64,000 nt of DNA from Myxococcota bacterium (GCA_041389495.1 JAWKRT010000001.1:1798001-1862000); one strand, 5' to 3'. Positions 8,254 to 17,156 are shown, numbered from the stretch's first letter. A program made the numbers and translations. Notes: generated by a model not told the origin, from the letters alone.

Positions 8254-8259
8254 TACGGT
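8254..8259 (+). promoter_or_regulatory. TANNNT -10-like element for a leaderless start at 8269
   Basis: TACGGT lies 9 nt before ATG 8269. There is no Shine-Dalgarno in the intervening sequence. Confidence 0.4.
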
Positions 8260-8268
8260 TCGCCGCCG

Positions 8269-9060
8269 ATGCCGCGCATCGACTCCGACGCACTCCTCCT
8301 CTCCCGCGCGAACCTCCACGTCGACTACGAGCCGATGTGCACGTTCTGCGCGGACGACTACCTCCCGCGCGACGTGTACGACGAGCTCTACGCGACGTGG
8401 CCGCACGAGGCGAGCGTCGACTACTCCGCGAACACCGAGGGCAAGTTCGGCTTCCGCTCGTCCGAGGCGGGCGACGCGTTCGCGCGTTTCTGCGACACGC
8501 ACCCGGTGTGGGGCGAGGTAGTCGACATCCTGTCCTCCGAGGCCTTCTCCGACGACGTGCAGCGCACGCTCGCGCGCGGGCTCGTCGACGCGCGCGGCGC
8601 CGCGGCGCGCCGGCGCTGGCGCAACGACACGCACCGCGCGCCCTCGGACAACCCGCTGCGCTACTGGCTCTCGGAGCCGATGCGGACGACGTTCCAGATC
8701 TCCGTGCTGCCGCCCGGCAAGACCGTCGACCCGCACCTCGACGCGCCGCGCAAGCTCGTGAGCCTGCTGCTCTACTTCGCCGACCCCGACTGGCGTCCCG
8801 AGTGGGGCGGCGCCACCGAGTTCTACGTGCCGGTCGACCCCGAGCGCGCCCGCACCTGGAGCCCGACCGCGCGCGTCGGCTTCGAGGAGATGAAGCTCGT
8901 CCGCGAGACGGCCTTCGTGCCGAACCGGCTCGCGGGCTTCGTGCGGTCGCCGACCTCGTGGCACGGCGTGCGGCCGATCGCCTGCCCGGAAGGCCGGGGG
9001 CGCAAGGCGCTGCTGATCAACCTGAAGCGCCTCAAGTGGAGCAAGCGGCACGAGCCGTAG
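8269..9060 (+). CDS. 2OG-Fe(II) oxygenase, prolyl-4-hydroxylase-like
   Basis: A 263-residue double-stranded beta-helix dioxygenase. The HxD iron motif is visible in DPHLDAPRK, with LVSLLLYFADPDW just after it as in 2OG-Fe(II) oxygenases. The distal iron His is in SPTSWHGVRPI, and basic residues near the C-terminus could bind 2-oxoglutarate. An N-terminal segment of about 120 residues has no assigned role. Substrate cannot be told from the sequence; family members hydroxylate peptides, amino acids or small metabolites. The gene appears monocistronic with a leaderless-type start. Confidence 0.82.
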   Translation: MPRIDSDALLLSRANLHVDYEPMCTFCADDYLPRDVYDELYATWPHEASVDYSANTEGKFGFRSSEAGDAFARFCDTHPVWGEVVDILSSEAFSDDVQRTLARGLVDARGAAARRRWRNDTHRAPSDNPLRYWLSEPMRTTFQISVLPPGKTVDPHLDAPRKLVSLLLYFADPDWRPEWGGATEFYVPVDPERARTWSPTARVGFEEMKLVRETAFVPNRLAGFVRSPTSWHGVRPIACPEGRGRKALLINLKRLKWSKRHEP

Positions 9061-9127
9061 CGCCCGCGCCCGCGCGCGTTCCCCGCGACGGTTCGGCCGC
9101 GGCCGGTGCCGGCCGATAGGGGGCCGC

Positions 9128-10660
9128 ATGCCGGACCGCTCGCCGCGCTCCTTCTCCGCACCGCTCGCCGCCGCGCTCCTCGACGCGCTGACCGCCGACG
9201 TCGCGATCGCCGAGCGCACGCGCGCGGCGCGCGCGCTCGGCGACGAGGCGGCACTGCGGCGCGGCGAGCGCGCGCCGGGGGCCGAGGCACTCGTCGCCGC
9301 GCTCTCCGCCGCGCGGCTCGACGAGGCCGCGGCGCGCCGCGTCGGCCGGCGGGCCGCGCGCGACCCGGCCGTCGTCGCCGCGCTGCGCGCGAACGGCATC
9401 GCGACCTGCGAGCGCGCCTATCGCCAGTGCGATCGCGTCGCGCCGCGCGAGGACGAGGCCGCGCGCTGGGAGGTCGTCGAGCTCGCGACGCGTCGCGCGA
9501 GCGGCGCGGCGACCGTCGCCTACGTCGCCGACGGTCCGGCCGACGCGCTCGCCTGCGCGCTCCGCGCCGGCGTGCTCGAGGGGCTGCCGCAGGGGTTCGG
9601 GGGCGCGCCGGCGCACGCCGTCGAGGTCGCGTGCCGCGCGCGCGGCGACGCGCGCTGCGTGTTCCGCGTCGAGTGGCGAGACGCGCGCGCAGGCGCGCGC
9701 GTCCGCACCGCGGGGGTCGCGATCGCCGCAGCCGCGGGCGCGACCGCGCTCGCGATCGGACTCGGCGCGGGCGCGCTCGTCGCGCTCGCGGCCGCGGGCA
9801 CCGCGCTCGCCGCGGCACTCGCGGGCGCCGCGGCGTCGCGCATGCACGCGGTGGCCCCCGACGATGCGCCCGATGCGACGCTCCGAGAGCTCGAGCGTCG
9901 CATCGCCGAGCGGAGCGACGCGCTCGCGAAGCTCGACGCGCGCATCGAGGGCACGGCCGGCCCCGCCGCGCCCGCAGCGCGCGCGGAGGCCGAGGCGCTC
10001 GCCGGGCCGGTCGCGCGCCTGCGGCGCGACCTCGCGCTCGGCGCCGACGCACTCGAGCAGCTGCGCGCCGAGGGCGCGCCCGCACCGGGCGCCGCCCTCG
10101 ACGACCTCCTCGACGGCGTCGCGGCGCGCGTCTCCCGCGCGCGACTCGCGGCGGACGCCGTCGCCGATCTCGTGGGCCCGAGCGACGCCGTGCGCGCGCG
10201 CGAGGACCTGGGGGCGATGCTCGAACGCGTCGCGCGCGCCGCGCGCTGCGCACCCGGGGCGGGCCCGCGGATCGACGCGCGCGCGCCCGCCGACCTCCCG
10301 TTCGCAGACTGCGACGGCGCCCGCATCGAGGCCGTCGTCGAGCGGCTCGTCGCGCGCGCCGTCGAGGCGGCCGGAGCGACGGGGCGGGTCGCCCTCGAGG
10401 CGCGCGCGGTCGACGACGGCGTCGAGATCGCCGTCGCCGACGACGGTCCGCGGCTCGACGGCGCGGCGATCGACGAGCTCTTCGATCCGTTCCCGGCGTC
10501 GCCCGGCGCGAGCCACGAGGCCGCCGGAGCCGCCGCGGACCTCGCCCGCGTGCTCGAGCGCCACGGCAGCGCGTTGCAGATCGCGCCGGCCCGCGCCGGC
10601 GCGCGCGGGACGCGCGCGAGCTTCGTCCTCCCGCTCCGCGCTCCACAGGTCCGACGTTAG
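9128..10660 (+). CDS. V4R-like sensor with degenerate histidine-kinase-type ATPase module
   Basis: A 510-residue protein. The N-terminal ~195 residues end in a V4R-like signature (AVEVACRARGDARCVFRVEW), a domain that binds small hydrophobic ligands. One or two membrane segments follow at about residues 197-240, rich in Ala, Gly and Leu. A helical stretch leads to a C-terminal module with VADDGPRLDGAAIDELFDPF, resembling the G1/F-box region of HATPase_c. No H-box histidine and no clear N-box asparagine are visible, so it may bind nucleotide without autophosphorylating. ATG 9128 follows a purine-rich GATAGGGGG. Its stop overlaps that of the convergent SARP gene. Confidence 0.6.
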   Translation: MPDRSPRSFSAPLAAALLDALTADVAIAERTRAARALGDEAALRRGERAPGAEALVAALSAARLDEAAARRVGRRAARDPAVVAALRANGIATCERAYRQCDRVAPREDEAARWEVVELATRRASGAATVAYVADGPADALACALRAGVLEGLPQGFGGAPAHAVEVACRARGDARCVFRVEWRDARAGARVRTAGVAIAAAAGATALAIGLGAGALVALAAAGTALAAALAGAAASRMHAVAPDDAPDATLRELERRIAERSDALAKLDARIEGTAGPAAPAARAEAEALAGPVARLRRDLALGADALEQLRAEGAPAPGAALDDLLDGVAARVSRARLAADAVADLVGPSDAVRAREDLGAMLERVARAARCAPGAGPRIDARAPADLPFADCDGARIEAVVERLVARAVEAAGATGRVALEARAVDDGVEIAVADDGPRLDGAAIDELFDPFPASPGASHEAAGAAADLARVLERHGSALQIAPARAGARGTRASFVLPLRAPQVRR

Positions 10661-12489
10661 GCGTCGAGCTCCTCGAGCGACGCGGCGATGCGCCGCTTCA
10701 GGTCGTCGAGCAGCGGGGGCGGAACGGCATCGCGGGCGACCTCCAGCACGAGGTCGTGGACGATGCGCTCGCCGCGCAGCAGCTGCGCGCTCTCGAGCTC
10801 GGCCCACGGCTCCGAGAGCCGGACGAGCGGGATCTCGAGCACGCGCGCGGCGACCGCCGCGCCGAAGCGATCGCCCGCGAGCGCGGCGATGCGGAGCAGG
10901 TCGCGCGCCTCGTCGGAGACGCGCGCGATGCGCGCCGAGACGAGCTGGCGGATGCGCGGCGGCACGTCCTCGGGGCGGCCGTCGTCGTGCGCGCGTTCGA
11001 AGAGGTGGCGGACCAGCTCGAGCAGGAACAGCGGGTTGCCGCCGCTGCGCTCGACGAGCTCCTCGGCACGCGCCTCGAGACCGAGGCCGAGGCCCTCGAG
11101 CATCGCGACGAGCGGCGGGGCGGCGATCGGCCCGAGCGCGAGTCGCACCGCGTTGCCGGTGGCGAGCACGCCGTCGAGCAGGGCCGTCGCCTCGTCGGCG
11201 AGCTCGCCTTCGCGGTAGCAGAGGATGGTGCGCATCCCGTCGGTGCGGCCCCAGTGGGGCGAGTACACGTGGTAGCCGGCGCGCAGGCTCTCGCGGTCGA
11301 CGAACTGCAGGTCGTCGACGCCGACGCAGCGCATGCCGGCGGCGACCGCGAGCCGGGTCGCCTCCGTCTGCGCCTGCACGAAGCGCAGCGCATCGAGCTC
11401 GCGCGACGGTGCGCCGTCGGCGCGCCGTCCGGGGAGCAGGCGCGCGAGCTCGCCCGCCACCCACGCGGGGAGCTCGAGCGACGGGAAGGCCTCGAGCATC
11501 TGACGATAGGTCCGCGCGTGTGTCGCGTACGGGACGTGCGCGTCGCCGGGGCGCCCCTCGAAGACGAAGGGCGCGCCCTTCGCCGCGAGGAACTCGCGCA
11601 GCAGCCGGGACTTCCCGATGCCCGGAGGTCCGACGAGGAAGATCGCGGCGCCGCGCGACCACGCGGCCTCCATCTCGGCCCAGATCTCGGAGCGTCCCGT
11701 GAACGGGAGCGGCAGGAGCAGGCGGGGTGGCGGGCCGCCGCGCGTCGCGCCGTGGGTCGCGGGCGCGAAGGCCGCACTGCGTCCGCGGACCCGCTCGACG
11801 AGGCGGCGCGTGCGCGGCGACGGCGCCGCACCGAGCTCGCGCTCGAAGACGCGCTCGCAGCGGGCGAAGGCCGCGAGCGCCGCGGCGCGGTCGCCGCGTT
11901 CGTGGTGGAGGCGGATCAGGCGTCGCCAGGCGCGTTCGCCGCACGGCTCGAGCTCGACCGCGCGCTCGGCCCAATCGAGCGCCTCGCGCGCGTCGCCCGC
12001 GGCCTCGGCGCGTTCGGAGAGGCCGACGCACGCGGCGGCGCGCAGGCGGTCGAGGCGGTACCGGGAGGCCGCGAGCCAGTCCGCGAAGTCGTCGCAGTCG
12101 CGCAGCGCGACGTCGCCGAGCAGTGCGCCGCGCTGCGCCGCGCACTCGTCGAGGCGACCGGCCGCGTGGGCGGCCAGCACGTCGCGCGCATCGACGCGCA
12201 CGTTCGCGCCGAGCTGGAGCAGGTCGCGCCCGCGCACGACGACCTGGCCGTCGGCGAGCAGCCGCAGGCGGCGGAGCGACTGCGCGAGGTTGTTGCGCCC
12301 GGTCGCCTCGGGCGCGTCCGGCCACAGGAGCGTTGCTAGGCGCGACCGCGAGGTCGGCCCGTCGAGCGCCAGCACCGCGAGGAGGGCGGCGAGCTTCGCG
12401 GGGAGCGGTCGGGGCCAGGCCGCATCCGAAGGCGTCAACGCGGTGCCGCCGAGCACCGTCACCGCGAGGTCGTTCCGGCGCGACTCCAT
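10657..12489 (-). CDS. SARP/AfsR-type transcriptional activator with AAA ATPase domain
   Basis: The ~610-residue protein has an N-terminal winged-helix DNA-binding domain (LAVTVLGG to about residue 100), a helical bacterial transcriptional activator domain (about 100-235) and an AAA/STAND ATPase region. Walker A is FLVGPPGIGKSRLL near residue 285 and a Walker-B-like acidic strand is CVGVDDLQFVD. The closing DLVLEVARDAV region resembles the helical part of STAND regulators. Such proteins activate secondary-metabolite or surface-structure operons in an ATP-dependent way. ATG 12489 has GGAGAGA upstream; an in-frame ATG at 12513 overlaps the apparent -10. It is divergent from the YadA-like operon, its most likely target. 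Confidence 0.83.
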   Translation of the reverse strand: MESRRNDLAVTVLGGTALTPSDAAWPRPLPAKLAALLAVLALDGPTSRSRLATLLWPDAPEATGRNNLAQSLRRLRLLADGQVVVRGRDLLQLGANVRVDARDVLAAHAAGRLDECAAQRGALLGDVALRDCDDFADWLAASRYRLDRLRAAACVGLSERAEAAGDAREALDWAERAVELEPCGERAWRRLIRLHHERGDRAAALAAFARCERVFERELGAAPSPRTRRLVERVRGRSAAFAPATHGATRGGPPPRLLLPLPFTGRSEIWAEMEAAWSRGAAIFLVGPPGIGKSRLLREFLAAKGAPFVFEGRPGDAHVPYATHARTYRQMLEAFPSLELPAWVAGELARLLPGRRADGAPSRELDALRFVQAQTEATRLAVAAGMRCVGVDDLQFVDRESLRAGYHVYSPHWGRTDGMRTILCYREGELADEATALLDGVLATGNAVRLALGPIAAPPLVAMLEGLGLGLEARAEELVERSGGNPLFLLELVRHLFERAHDDGRPEDVPPRIRQLVSARIARVSDEARDLLRIAALAGDRFGAAVAARVLEIPLVRLSEPWAELESAQLLRGERIVHDLVLEVARDAVPPPLLDDLKRRIAASLEELDA

Positions 12490-12506
12490 CACCCATCTCT
12501 CCGCGC

Positions 12507-12523
12507 CTCGCATCCTATGCGAG
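12507..12523 (-). promoter_or_regulatory. perfect inverted repeat over the SARP gene -10 region
   Basis: CTCGCAT-CCT-ATGCGAG is a perfect 7-bp inverted repeat with a 3-bp centre. On the minus strand its core contains TAGGAT, a good -10 element about 20 nt before the preferred SARP start at 12489. An operator at this position could autoregulate the gene or control the divergent operon. Confidence 0.5.
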
Positions 12524-12692
12524 CGGCGTGCACGGCGATACGCAGTTCACGCGCGAGTCACGCTCCCGTCATCGCGGCCCCCTAACCTCGATCCGGGCAT
12601 CCGGTCGCATCGCGCGAGGTCGCGCGTCGGGGGCGCGTCGGTCGCGCGTCGGGGCCGAGGTCGGAACGGGAGAGCGGGGAGAGGGACGGGGC

Positions 12693-14096
12693 ATGCGGGC
12701 CGGACTCCCGAGGCGATGGCGAGCCGGATCCGGGATGGCGGGCGTCGGAGTCGGGATCGCCGCCGTGCTCGTCGCGCGCGCCGACGTCGCGGTGAGGCCG
12801 GAGGCCTCGGGCGCGTTCGTCGTCGAGGACGCGAGCGGGACGATCGAGCGGCTGCGCGTCGACGAGGCGACCGGCCGATGGCTGCGGGACGGGACGCTGT
12901 TCCTGCACACGACCGGCACCGCGAACCTGTTCGTCGGTGCGAACGCCGGCAACGTCGCCATCCAGGGCAGCTCGAACGCGGCGTTCGGACCGAACGCGCT
13001 CTCGGGCCTCGTCCTGGGCGGAGGCAACGCGGCGTTCGGAGCATCGGCGCTGGCCGCCAACGCGAGCGGGAGCCAGAACGCCGCGTTCGGCACGCTCGCC
13101 CTCGCGAACAACGAGGCGTCCGAGAACTCGGCCTTCGGCGCGTTCGCGCTCACCGGCAACGTCTCGGGCGGCGGCAACGCCGCGTTCGGCTGGAACGCGC
13201 TCGGCGTCAACTCCACCGGGAGCGCGAACGCGGCGTTCGGCGCGCGCGCGCTCGATGCCAACGCCGCCGGCTCCGGCAACGCGGCCTTCGGCTACGAGGC
13301 GCTCGGCGCGAGCACGGCGCTGAACAACTCCGCCTTCGGCGCGTTCGCACTCCGCGCGGCCACCGTCGGCCTCCACGACACCGCCGTCGGGGCCTACGCC
13401 CTCGAGCACACGACGACGGGCCACCTGAACGTCGCGGTCGGCGCGGAGAGCCTGCGCGCGAACACGTCGGGCGGCTCGAACGTCGCGGTCGGCGCGAACG
13501 CGCTCGACCAGATCGCGAGCGGGAGCCGGAACATCGCGATCGGTGCGGGGGCGGGCGCGCTCCTCACGAGCGGGAGCGACAACGTCTACATCGGCTCGAG
13601 CGGCCCGAGCGGCTTCGAGACGAACACGATCCGCATCGGCAGCGGGCAGGGCGCGACCTACGTCGCCGGCATCGCAAACACGGTGCTCGGCAACGGGCTC
13701 CCCGTCGCCGTGACGCCCGACGGACACCTCGGCTCGAGCCTCTCGTCGGCCCGCTACAAGCGCGACATCGCCTCGCTCGGCGCGGACGCGCGGCTCGTCC
13801 AGGCGCTCCGCCCCGTGTCGTTCCGCTATCGCGACGAGGTGCTCCGCGGCGAGCCCGCGCGCCTCGAATACGGGCTCGTCGCGGAGGAGGTCGCCGACGT
13901 CGCGCCCGAGCTCGTCGTGCGCAACGCACTCGGCGAGCCCGAGGCCGTCCGGTACCAGCTCCTCGCTCCGCTCCTCGTCGGCGACGCACAGCGCCAGGAG
14001 CGCGCGATCGCTGCGCTCGAGCGGAGGATCGAGGAGCTCGAAGCGCGGCTCCGGGAGCAGTGCGACGGAAGCGAGGAGAATGGGAATGGACGCTAG
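12693..14096 (+). CDS. secreted YadA-head repeat protein with S74 intramolecular chaperone domain
   Basis: A 467-residue exported protein. A signal peptide (about 1-30) and a short conserved domain (VEDASG...GRWLRDG...LFLHT) precede about 16 YadA-head-type repeats of 14 residues (NAAFG.NAL pattern, about residues 75-300). A Peptidase_S74 chaperone domain begins at SSARYKRDI near residue 352, with Ser and Lys five residues apart as in the phage endosialidase Ser-Lys pair. A coiled coil ends the chain. Family knowledge says S74 domains trimerise the stalk and then cleave themselves off. No YadA beta-barrel anchor is present. ATG 12693 has GGGAGAGGGA upstream. First gene of a three-gene operon. 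Confidence 0.88.
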   Translation: MRAGLPRRWRAGSGMAGVGVGIAAVLVARADVAVRPEASGAFVVEDASGTIERLRVDEATGRWLRDGTLFLHTTGTANLFVGANAGNVAIQGSSNAAFGPNALSGLVLGGGNAAFGASALAANASGSQNAAFGTLALANNEASENSAFGAFALTGNVSGGGNAAFGWNALGVNSTGSANAAFGARALDANAAGSGNAAFGYEALGASTALNNSAFGAFALRAATVGLHDTAVGAYALEHTTTGHLNVAVGAESLRANTSGGSNVAVGANALDQIASGSRNIAIGAGAGALLTSGSDNVYIGSSGPSGFETNTIRIGSGQGATYVAGIANTVLGNGLPVAVTPDGHLGSSLSSARYKRDIASLGADARLVQALRPVSFRYRDEVLRGEPARLEYGLVAEEVADVAPELVVRNALGEPEAVRYQLLAPLLVGDAQRQERAIAALERRIEELEARLREQCDGSEENGNGR

Positions 14097-15572
14097 GTAC
14101 ACCGTGTCCCGCATCGGCGTGCTCGCGCTCGCGTCTGCGCTCGCCGCGCCGCTCGCGGCGCGCGCCGACGTGACGGTGCGTCCGGAGGGCGGCGGCGCGT
14201 TCGTGGTCGAGGACGCGAGCGGCACGGTCGCGCGGGTACGCATCGAGGAGTCGACCGGGCGCTGGCTGCGCGACGGCGCGCTGTTCCTGCACACGCCCGG
14301 GACGGGCAACCTGTTCGTCGGCAACGCGGCGGGCAACCCGCTCGTCGCGGGGAACAACAACGTGGCGTTCGGCGCGTCGGCGCTGGCGGCGGTGGGGAAC
14401 GGGAGCCGGAACACGGCGTTCGGGTCGTCGGCGCTGCAGGCGGTGTCGGCGGGGCAGGACAACGCGGCGTTCGGGACGCTCGCGCTGGGGTTCAACACGG
14501 GGTCGGAGAACGCGGCGCTCGGCGCGTTCGCGCTGGTGCTGAACACGACGGGCACGGGGAACGCGGCGGTCGGGTACAACGCGCTCGGCGTCAACACGAC
14601 GGGCAGCCGCAACACCGCGTTCGGCGCGCGCGCGCTCGACGCGAGCACGACGACCGACGACAACGCGGCCTTCGGCCACGAGGCGCTCGGCCTGACGACG
14701 ACCGGCGACGAGAACTCCGCGTTCGGCAGCGGTGCGCTCCGGGACAACACGATCGGGTTCTGGAACACGGCGGTCGGCACCCATGCGCTCGAGCGCAACA
14801 CGACGGGCCGCTACAACGTCGCGGTCGGCCATCAGGCGATGCGATTCGGTCAGGTGGGCTGGGGGAACGTCGCTCTGGGTGTGGGCGCCCTGTTCGCGCA
14901 CACGACGGGCCACTACAACGTGGCGATCGGGACCGATGCGCTCGACCTGCTCACGGCCGGCGACTCCAACATCGCGATCGGTCTCCAGGCCGGGAATTAC
15001 AACGTCAATGGGAGCGACAACGTCTACCTCGCGAGCCCGGGGCCCGCGCTCCCGCAGAGCAGCGAGTCGAACACGATCCGCGTCGGCACGACCGGCCTCC
15101 ATACGTCGAGCTACATCGCCGGCGTCTCGGGCAGATCGCGCCGAGCGGCGTGCCGGTGGTGGTCGCCTCGGACGGCAAGCTCGGGACCGTCGTGTCGTCG
15201 TCGCGCTACAAGCGGGACATCGAGAGTCTGGGCGCGCGCAGCGAGGTGATCCAGTCGCTGCGCCCAGTGTCGTTCCGCTACCGGGACGAGCTGCTGGGCG
15301 GCGCGGAGGCGACGACGGAGTACGGGCTGATCGCGGAGGAGGTGGCGGACGCGGCGCCGGAGCTGGTCGTGCTCGACGCCGACGGGGCTCCGCAGGCGGT
15401 CCGCTACCAGCTGCTCGCGCCGATGCTCGTCGGCGAGTCGCAGCGGCAGGAGCGCGAGCTCGCCCGCCAGCGCGAGGAGCTCGCGGCCGAGCGCGCGAAG
15501 GTGGCGCGGCTCGAGGCGCGGATCGCCGCGCTCGAGGCGCGGCTCGGTGCGGGCGTCGAGGAGGGTCGGTGA
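14086..15572 (+). pseudogene. second YadA-head/S74 chaperone protein, frameshifted
   Basis: A tandem paralogue of the preceding gene with the same order: signal peptide, VEDASG domain, about 16 head repeats, S74 domain, coiled coil. The frame opened at ATG 14086 reads correctly to IAGVSG at about 15129, then turns to Arg/Ser-rich nonsense and stops at 15249. The lost continuation (QIAPSGVPVVVASDGKLG, then SSSRYKRDI) lies in the next frame from 15132 to 15572. One G restored to the GGG at 15129-15131 joins them. It could be a sequencing or assembly error, a real recent mutation, or slippage. ATG 14086 is chosen over 14080 because GAGGAGA lies at correct spacing; it overlaps the upstream stop by 11 nt. 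Confidence 0.85.
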
Positions 15573-16354
15573 TGCGATGCGGAGTGGCGCGTGCGATGGC
15601 GGCGGCGGGAATCGCGCTCTGCGCGCTCGCGGCGCGACCGGCGGCGAGCGCGAGCGGCCCCGCGACGCCGGGGCTCTTCATCGGGAGCGAGGCTGCGGTC
15701 TTCCTCGGCGCGGGGCAGGTGGACCTCGCCTGCGGAGACGTCGAGGTCACGGGCAAGCTGCTCGGCGACGCCGGCATCCTCACGGGCGTCGGCAACTTCG
15801 TGGTGCAGCCGGGCGCTTCCGTGTACGGCGGCACCTCCGCGATCGACCTCGCGGGAAGCTTCAGTCAGCAGGGCGAGTTCGCGGCCGAGAACGGCAGCGT
15901 GCAGCTCACCGACGGCTGCGGCATCACGAGTGCCGCGATCTTCGGCTCGAGCACGTTCGCGTCGCTCTCGCTCTCGACGGCCGCGGGCAAGACGTGGGCG
16001 TTCGAGGCGGGCTCGACGCAGACGGTGACCCAGTCGCTCGACATGTCGGGTGCGCCGACCGGCAAGCTCCTCGTCCGCAGCACGGTCGACGGCGTCGCCG
16101 CGAACCTCGCGCTGCTTCCGGGGGCCTCGCAGTCGACGGCCGACCTCGACGTGAAGGACGACCACGCGGTCGGGGAGCCGATCCTGTTCGGCAACGGGTC
16201 GGTCGACTCGGGAAACACCGACGGCTGGGTGTGGAGCATCGTGAACGTGCCGGCCGCACCCGCGGCGGGCGTCGCGCTGCTCGCACTCTCGCTCGCGTCG
16301 ATGGGCGCCGCCGCGCTGCGGCGCCGCGGCGCGCGCACGCCCGCCGTTCGCTAG
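15572..16354 (+). CDS. secreted protein with C-terminal sorting-tag-like segment
   Basis: A 260-residue exported protein, last gene of the YadA-like operon; its ATG overlaps the preceding stop as TGATG. A signal peptide (about 1-28) is followed by a Gly/Ala/Ser/Thr-rich body with short beta-strand repeats (GVGNFVVQPGASVYGG, IDLAGSFSQQGEF) suggesting a beta-solenoid. Two Cys (in VDLACGDVEV and LTDGCGIT) may pair. The last 35 residues read VPAAPA, a hydrophobic helix of about 19 residues, then RRR, the tripartite form of PEP-CTERM/IPTL-type sorting tags. No exosortase gene is in the window, so the processing enzyme is unidentified. Confidence 0.75.
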   Translation: MRCGVARAMAAAGIALCALAARPAASASGPATPGLFIGSEAAVFLGAGQVDLACGDVEVTGKLLGDAGILTGVGNFVVQPGASVYGGTSAIDLAGSFSQQGEFAAENGSVQLTDGCGITSAAIFGSSTFASLSLSTAAGKTWAFEAGSTQTVTQSLDMSGAPTGKLLVRSTVDGVAANLALLPGASQSTADLDVKDDHAVGEPILFGNGSVDSGNTDGWVWSIVNVPAAPAAGVALLALSLASMGAAALRRRGARTPAVR

Positions 16355-16357
16355 GCG

Positions 16358-17029
16358 TCAGGCCTTCGCGCCGCCGGCCGCGGGCTGGCCGCGCGTGCGC
16401 AGCGCCATGTAGATCGGCGAGAAGCGCTCGATCGTCGACGCGGGGAGCGGCACGAGCTCGCCGAGCACGCGTGCGCCCCAGACGATCTCGGCGGTGCGCT
16501 CGACGAGCGAAGCGACCTTCATCGCCTCGCCGATCGTCCGGCCCACCGAGACGAGGCCGTGGTTCGCCATCAGCACCGCACCGCGGCGCGCGACGTGGTG
16601 CGCCACCTCCTCGCCGAGCTCGTCGCTGCCGGTGAGCTCGTACTTCGCCACCGGCACGTCGCCGCCGACGAACACGTCGACCTCCTCGATCACGCACGGG
16701 ATCGGCTGGTGCGTCACCGCGAACATCGTCGAGTACTTCGCGTGCGAGTGGATGACGCCGCCGAGCTCGGGGTAGCGCCGCAGGCACCCGAGGTGGAGCG
16801 CCTTCTCCGAGGTCGGTGCGCGCGCCCCGCGCACGACCTGGCCGGCGAGGTCGACCACGACGAGGTCGTCGACGGTCATCGTCTCGTACGGGAGCGACGA
16901 GGGCGTCAGCACGACGTTCCCGTCCGGGAGTCGCGCCGACAGGTTGCCGCTCGTTCCCTCGACGAGGCCGCGGCGCAGGAGCTCGCGCGCGGTGTCGATC
17001 ACCTCCTGCTCGATGTCTCGCGACGTCAT
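16358..17029 (-). CDS. class II aldolase/adducin family protein
   Basis: A 223-residue zinc-dependent aldolase-fold protein of the L-fuculose-phosphate/L-ribulose-phosphate type. Motifs are GTSGNLSAR (phosphate binding), PSSLPYE, the acidic SEKALHL, the zinc histidines in IHSHAKY and a third His in ANHGLVSVG. The exact substrate cannot be assigned; relatives act on sugar phosphates or other hydroxy-carbonyl compounds. ATG 17029 is chosen because GGAGG lies 9 nt upstream; an open extension to 17086 is Arg-rich and unlikely. It stands alone on the minus strand, ending 3 nt from the convergent operon. Confidence 0.88.
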   Translation of the reverse strand: MTSRDIEQEVIDTARELLRRGLVEGTSGNLSARLPDGNVVLTPSSLPYETMTVDDLVVVDLAGQVVRGARAPTSEKALHLGCLRRYPELGGVIHSHAKYSTMFAVTHQPIPCVIEEVDVFVGGDVPVAKYELTGSDELGEEVAHHVARRGAVLMANHGLVSVGRTIGEAMKVASLVERTAEIVWGARVLGELVPLPASTIERFSPIYMALRTRGQPAAGGAKA

Positions 17030-17156
17030 GCGCGCATGCCTCCGGGCTCGGATCGCGCGGCAGTCTACCCGTGGGCGCCGCGGCACGCCGTCTTTCGCGT
17101 GCGCGCGAACCGACTACCCTCCGCGCGCTCGCGGGCGGTCGCCGCAGGGGGGAGCG

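Noticed and set aside
12915..13600. Regular repeats resembling a CRISPR array
   Set aside because: The periodicity is the 42-nt codon pattern of 14-residue YadA head repeats inside an intact coding frame, without conserved repeat-spacer structure.
15125..15140. Programmed ribosomal frameshift
   Set aside because: No slippery heptamer, stop codon or downstream stimulatory structure is evident; a one-base indel is simpler.
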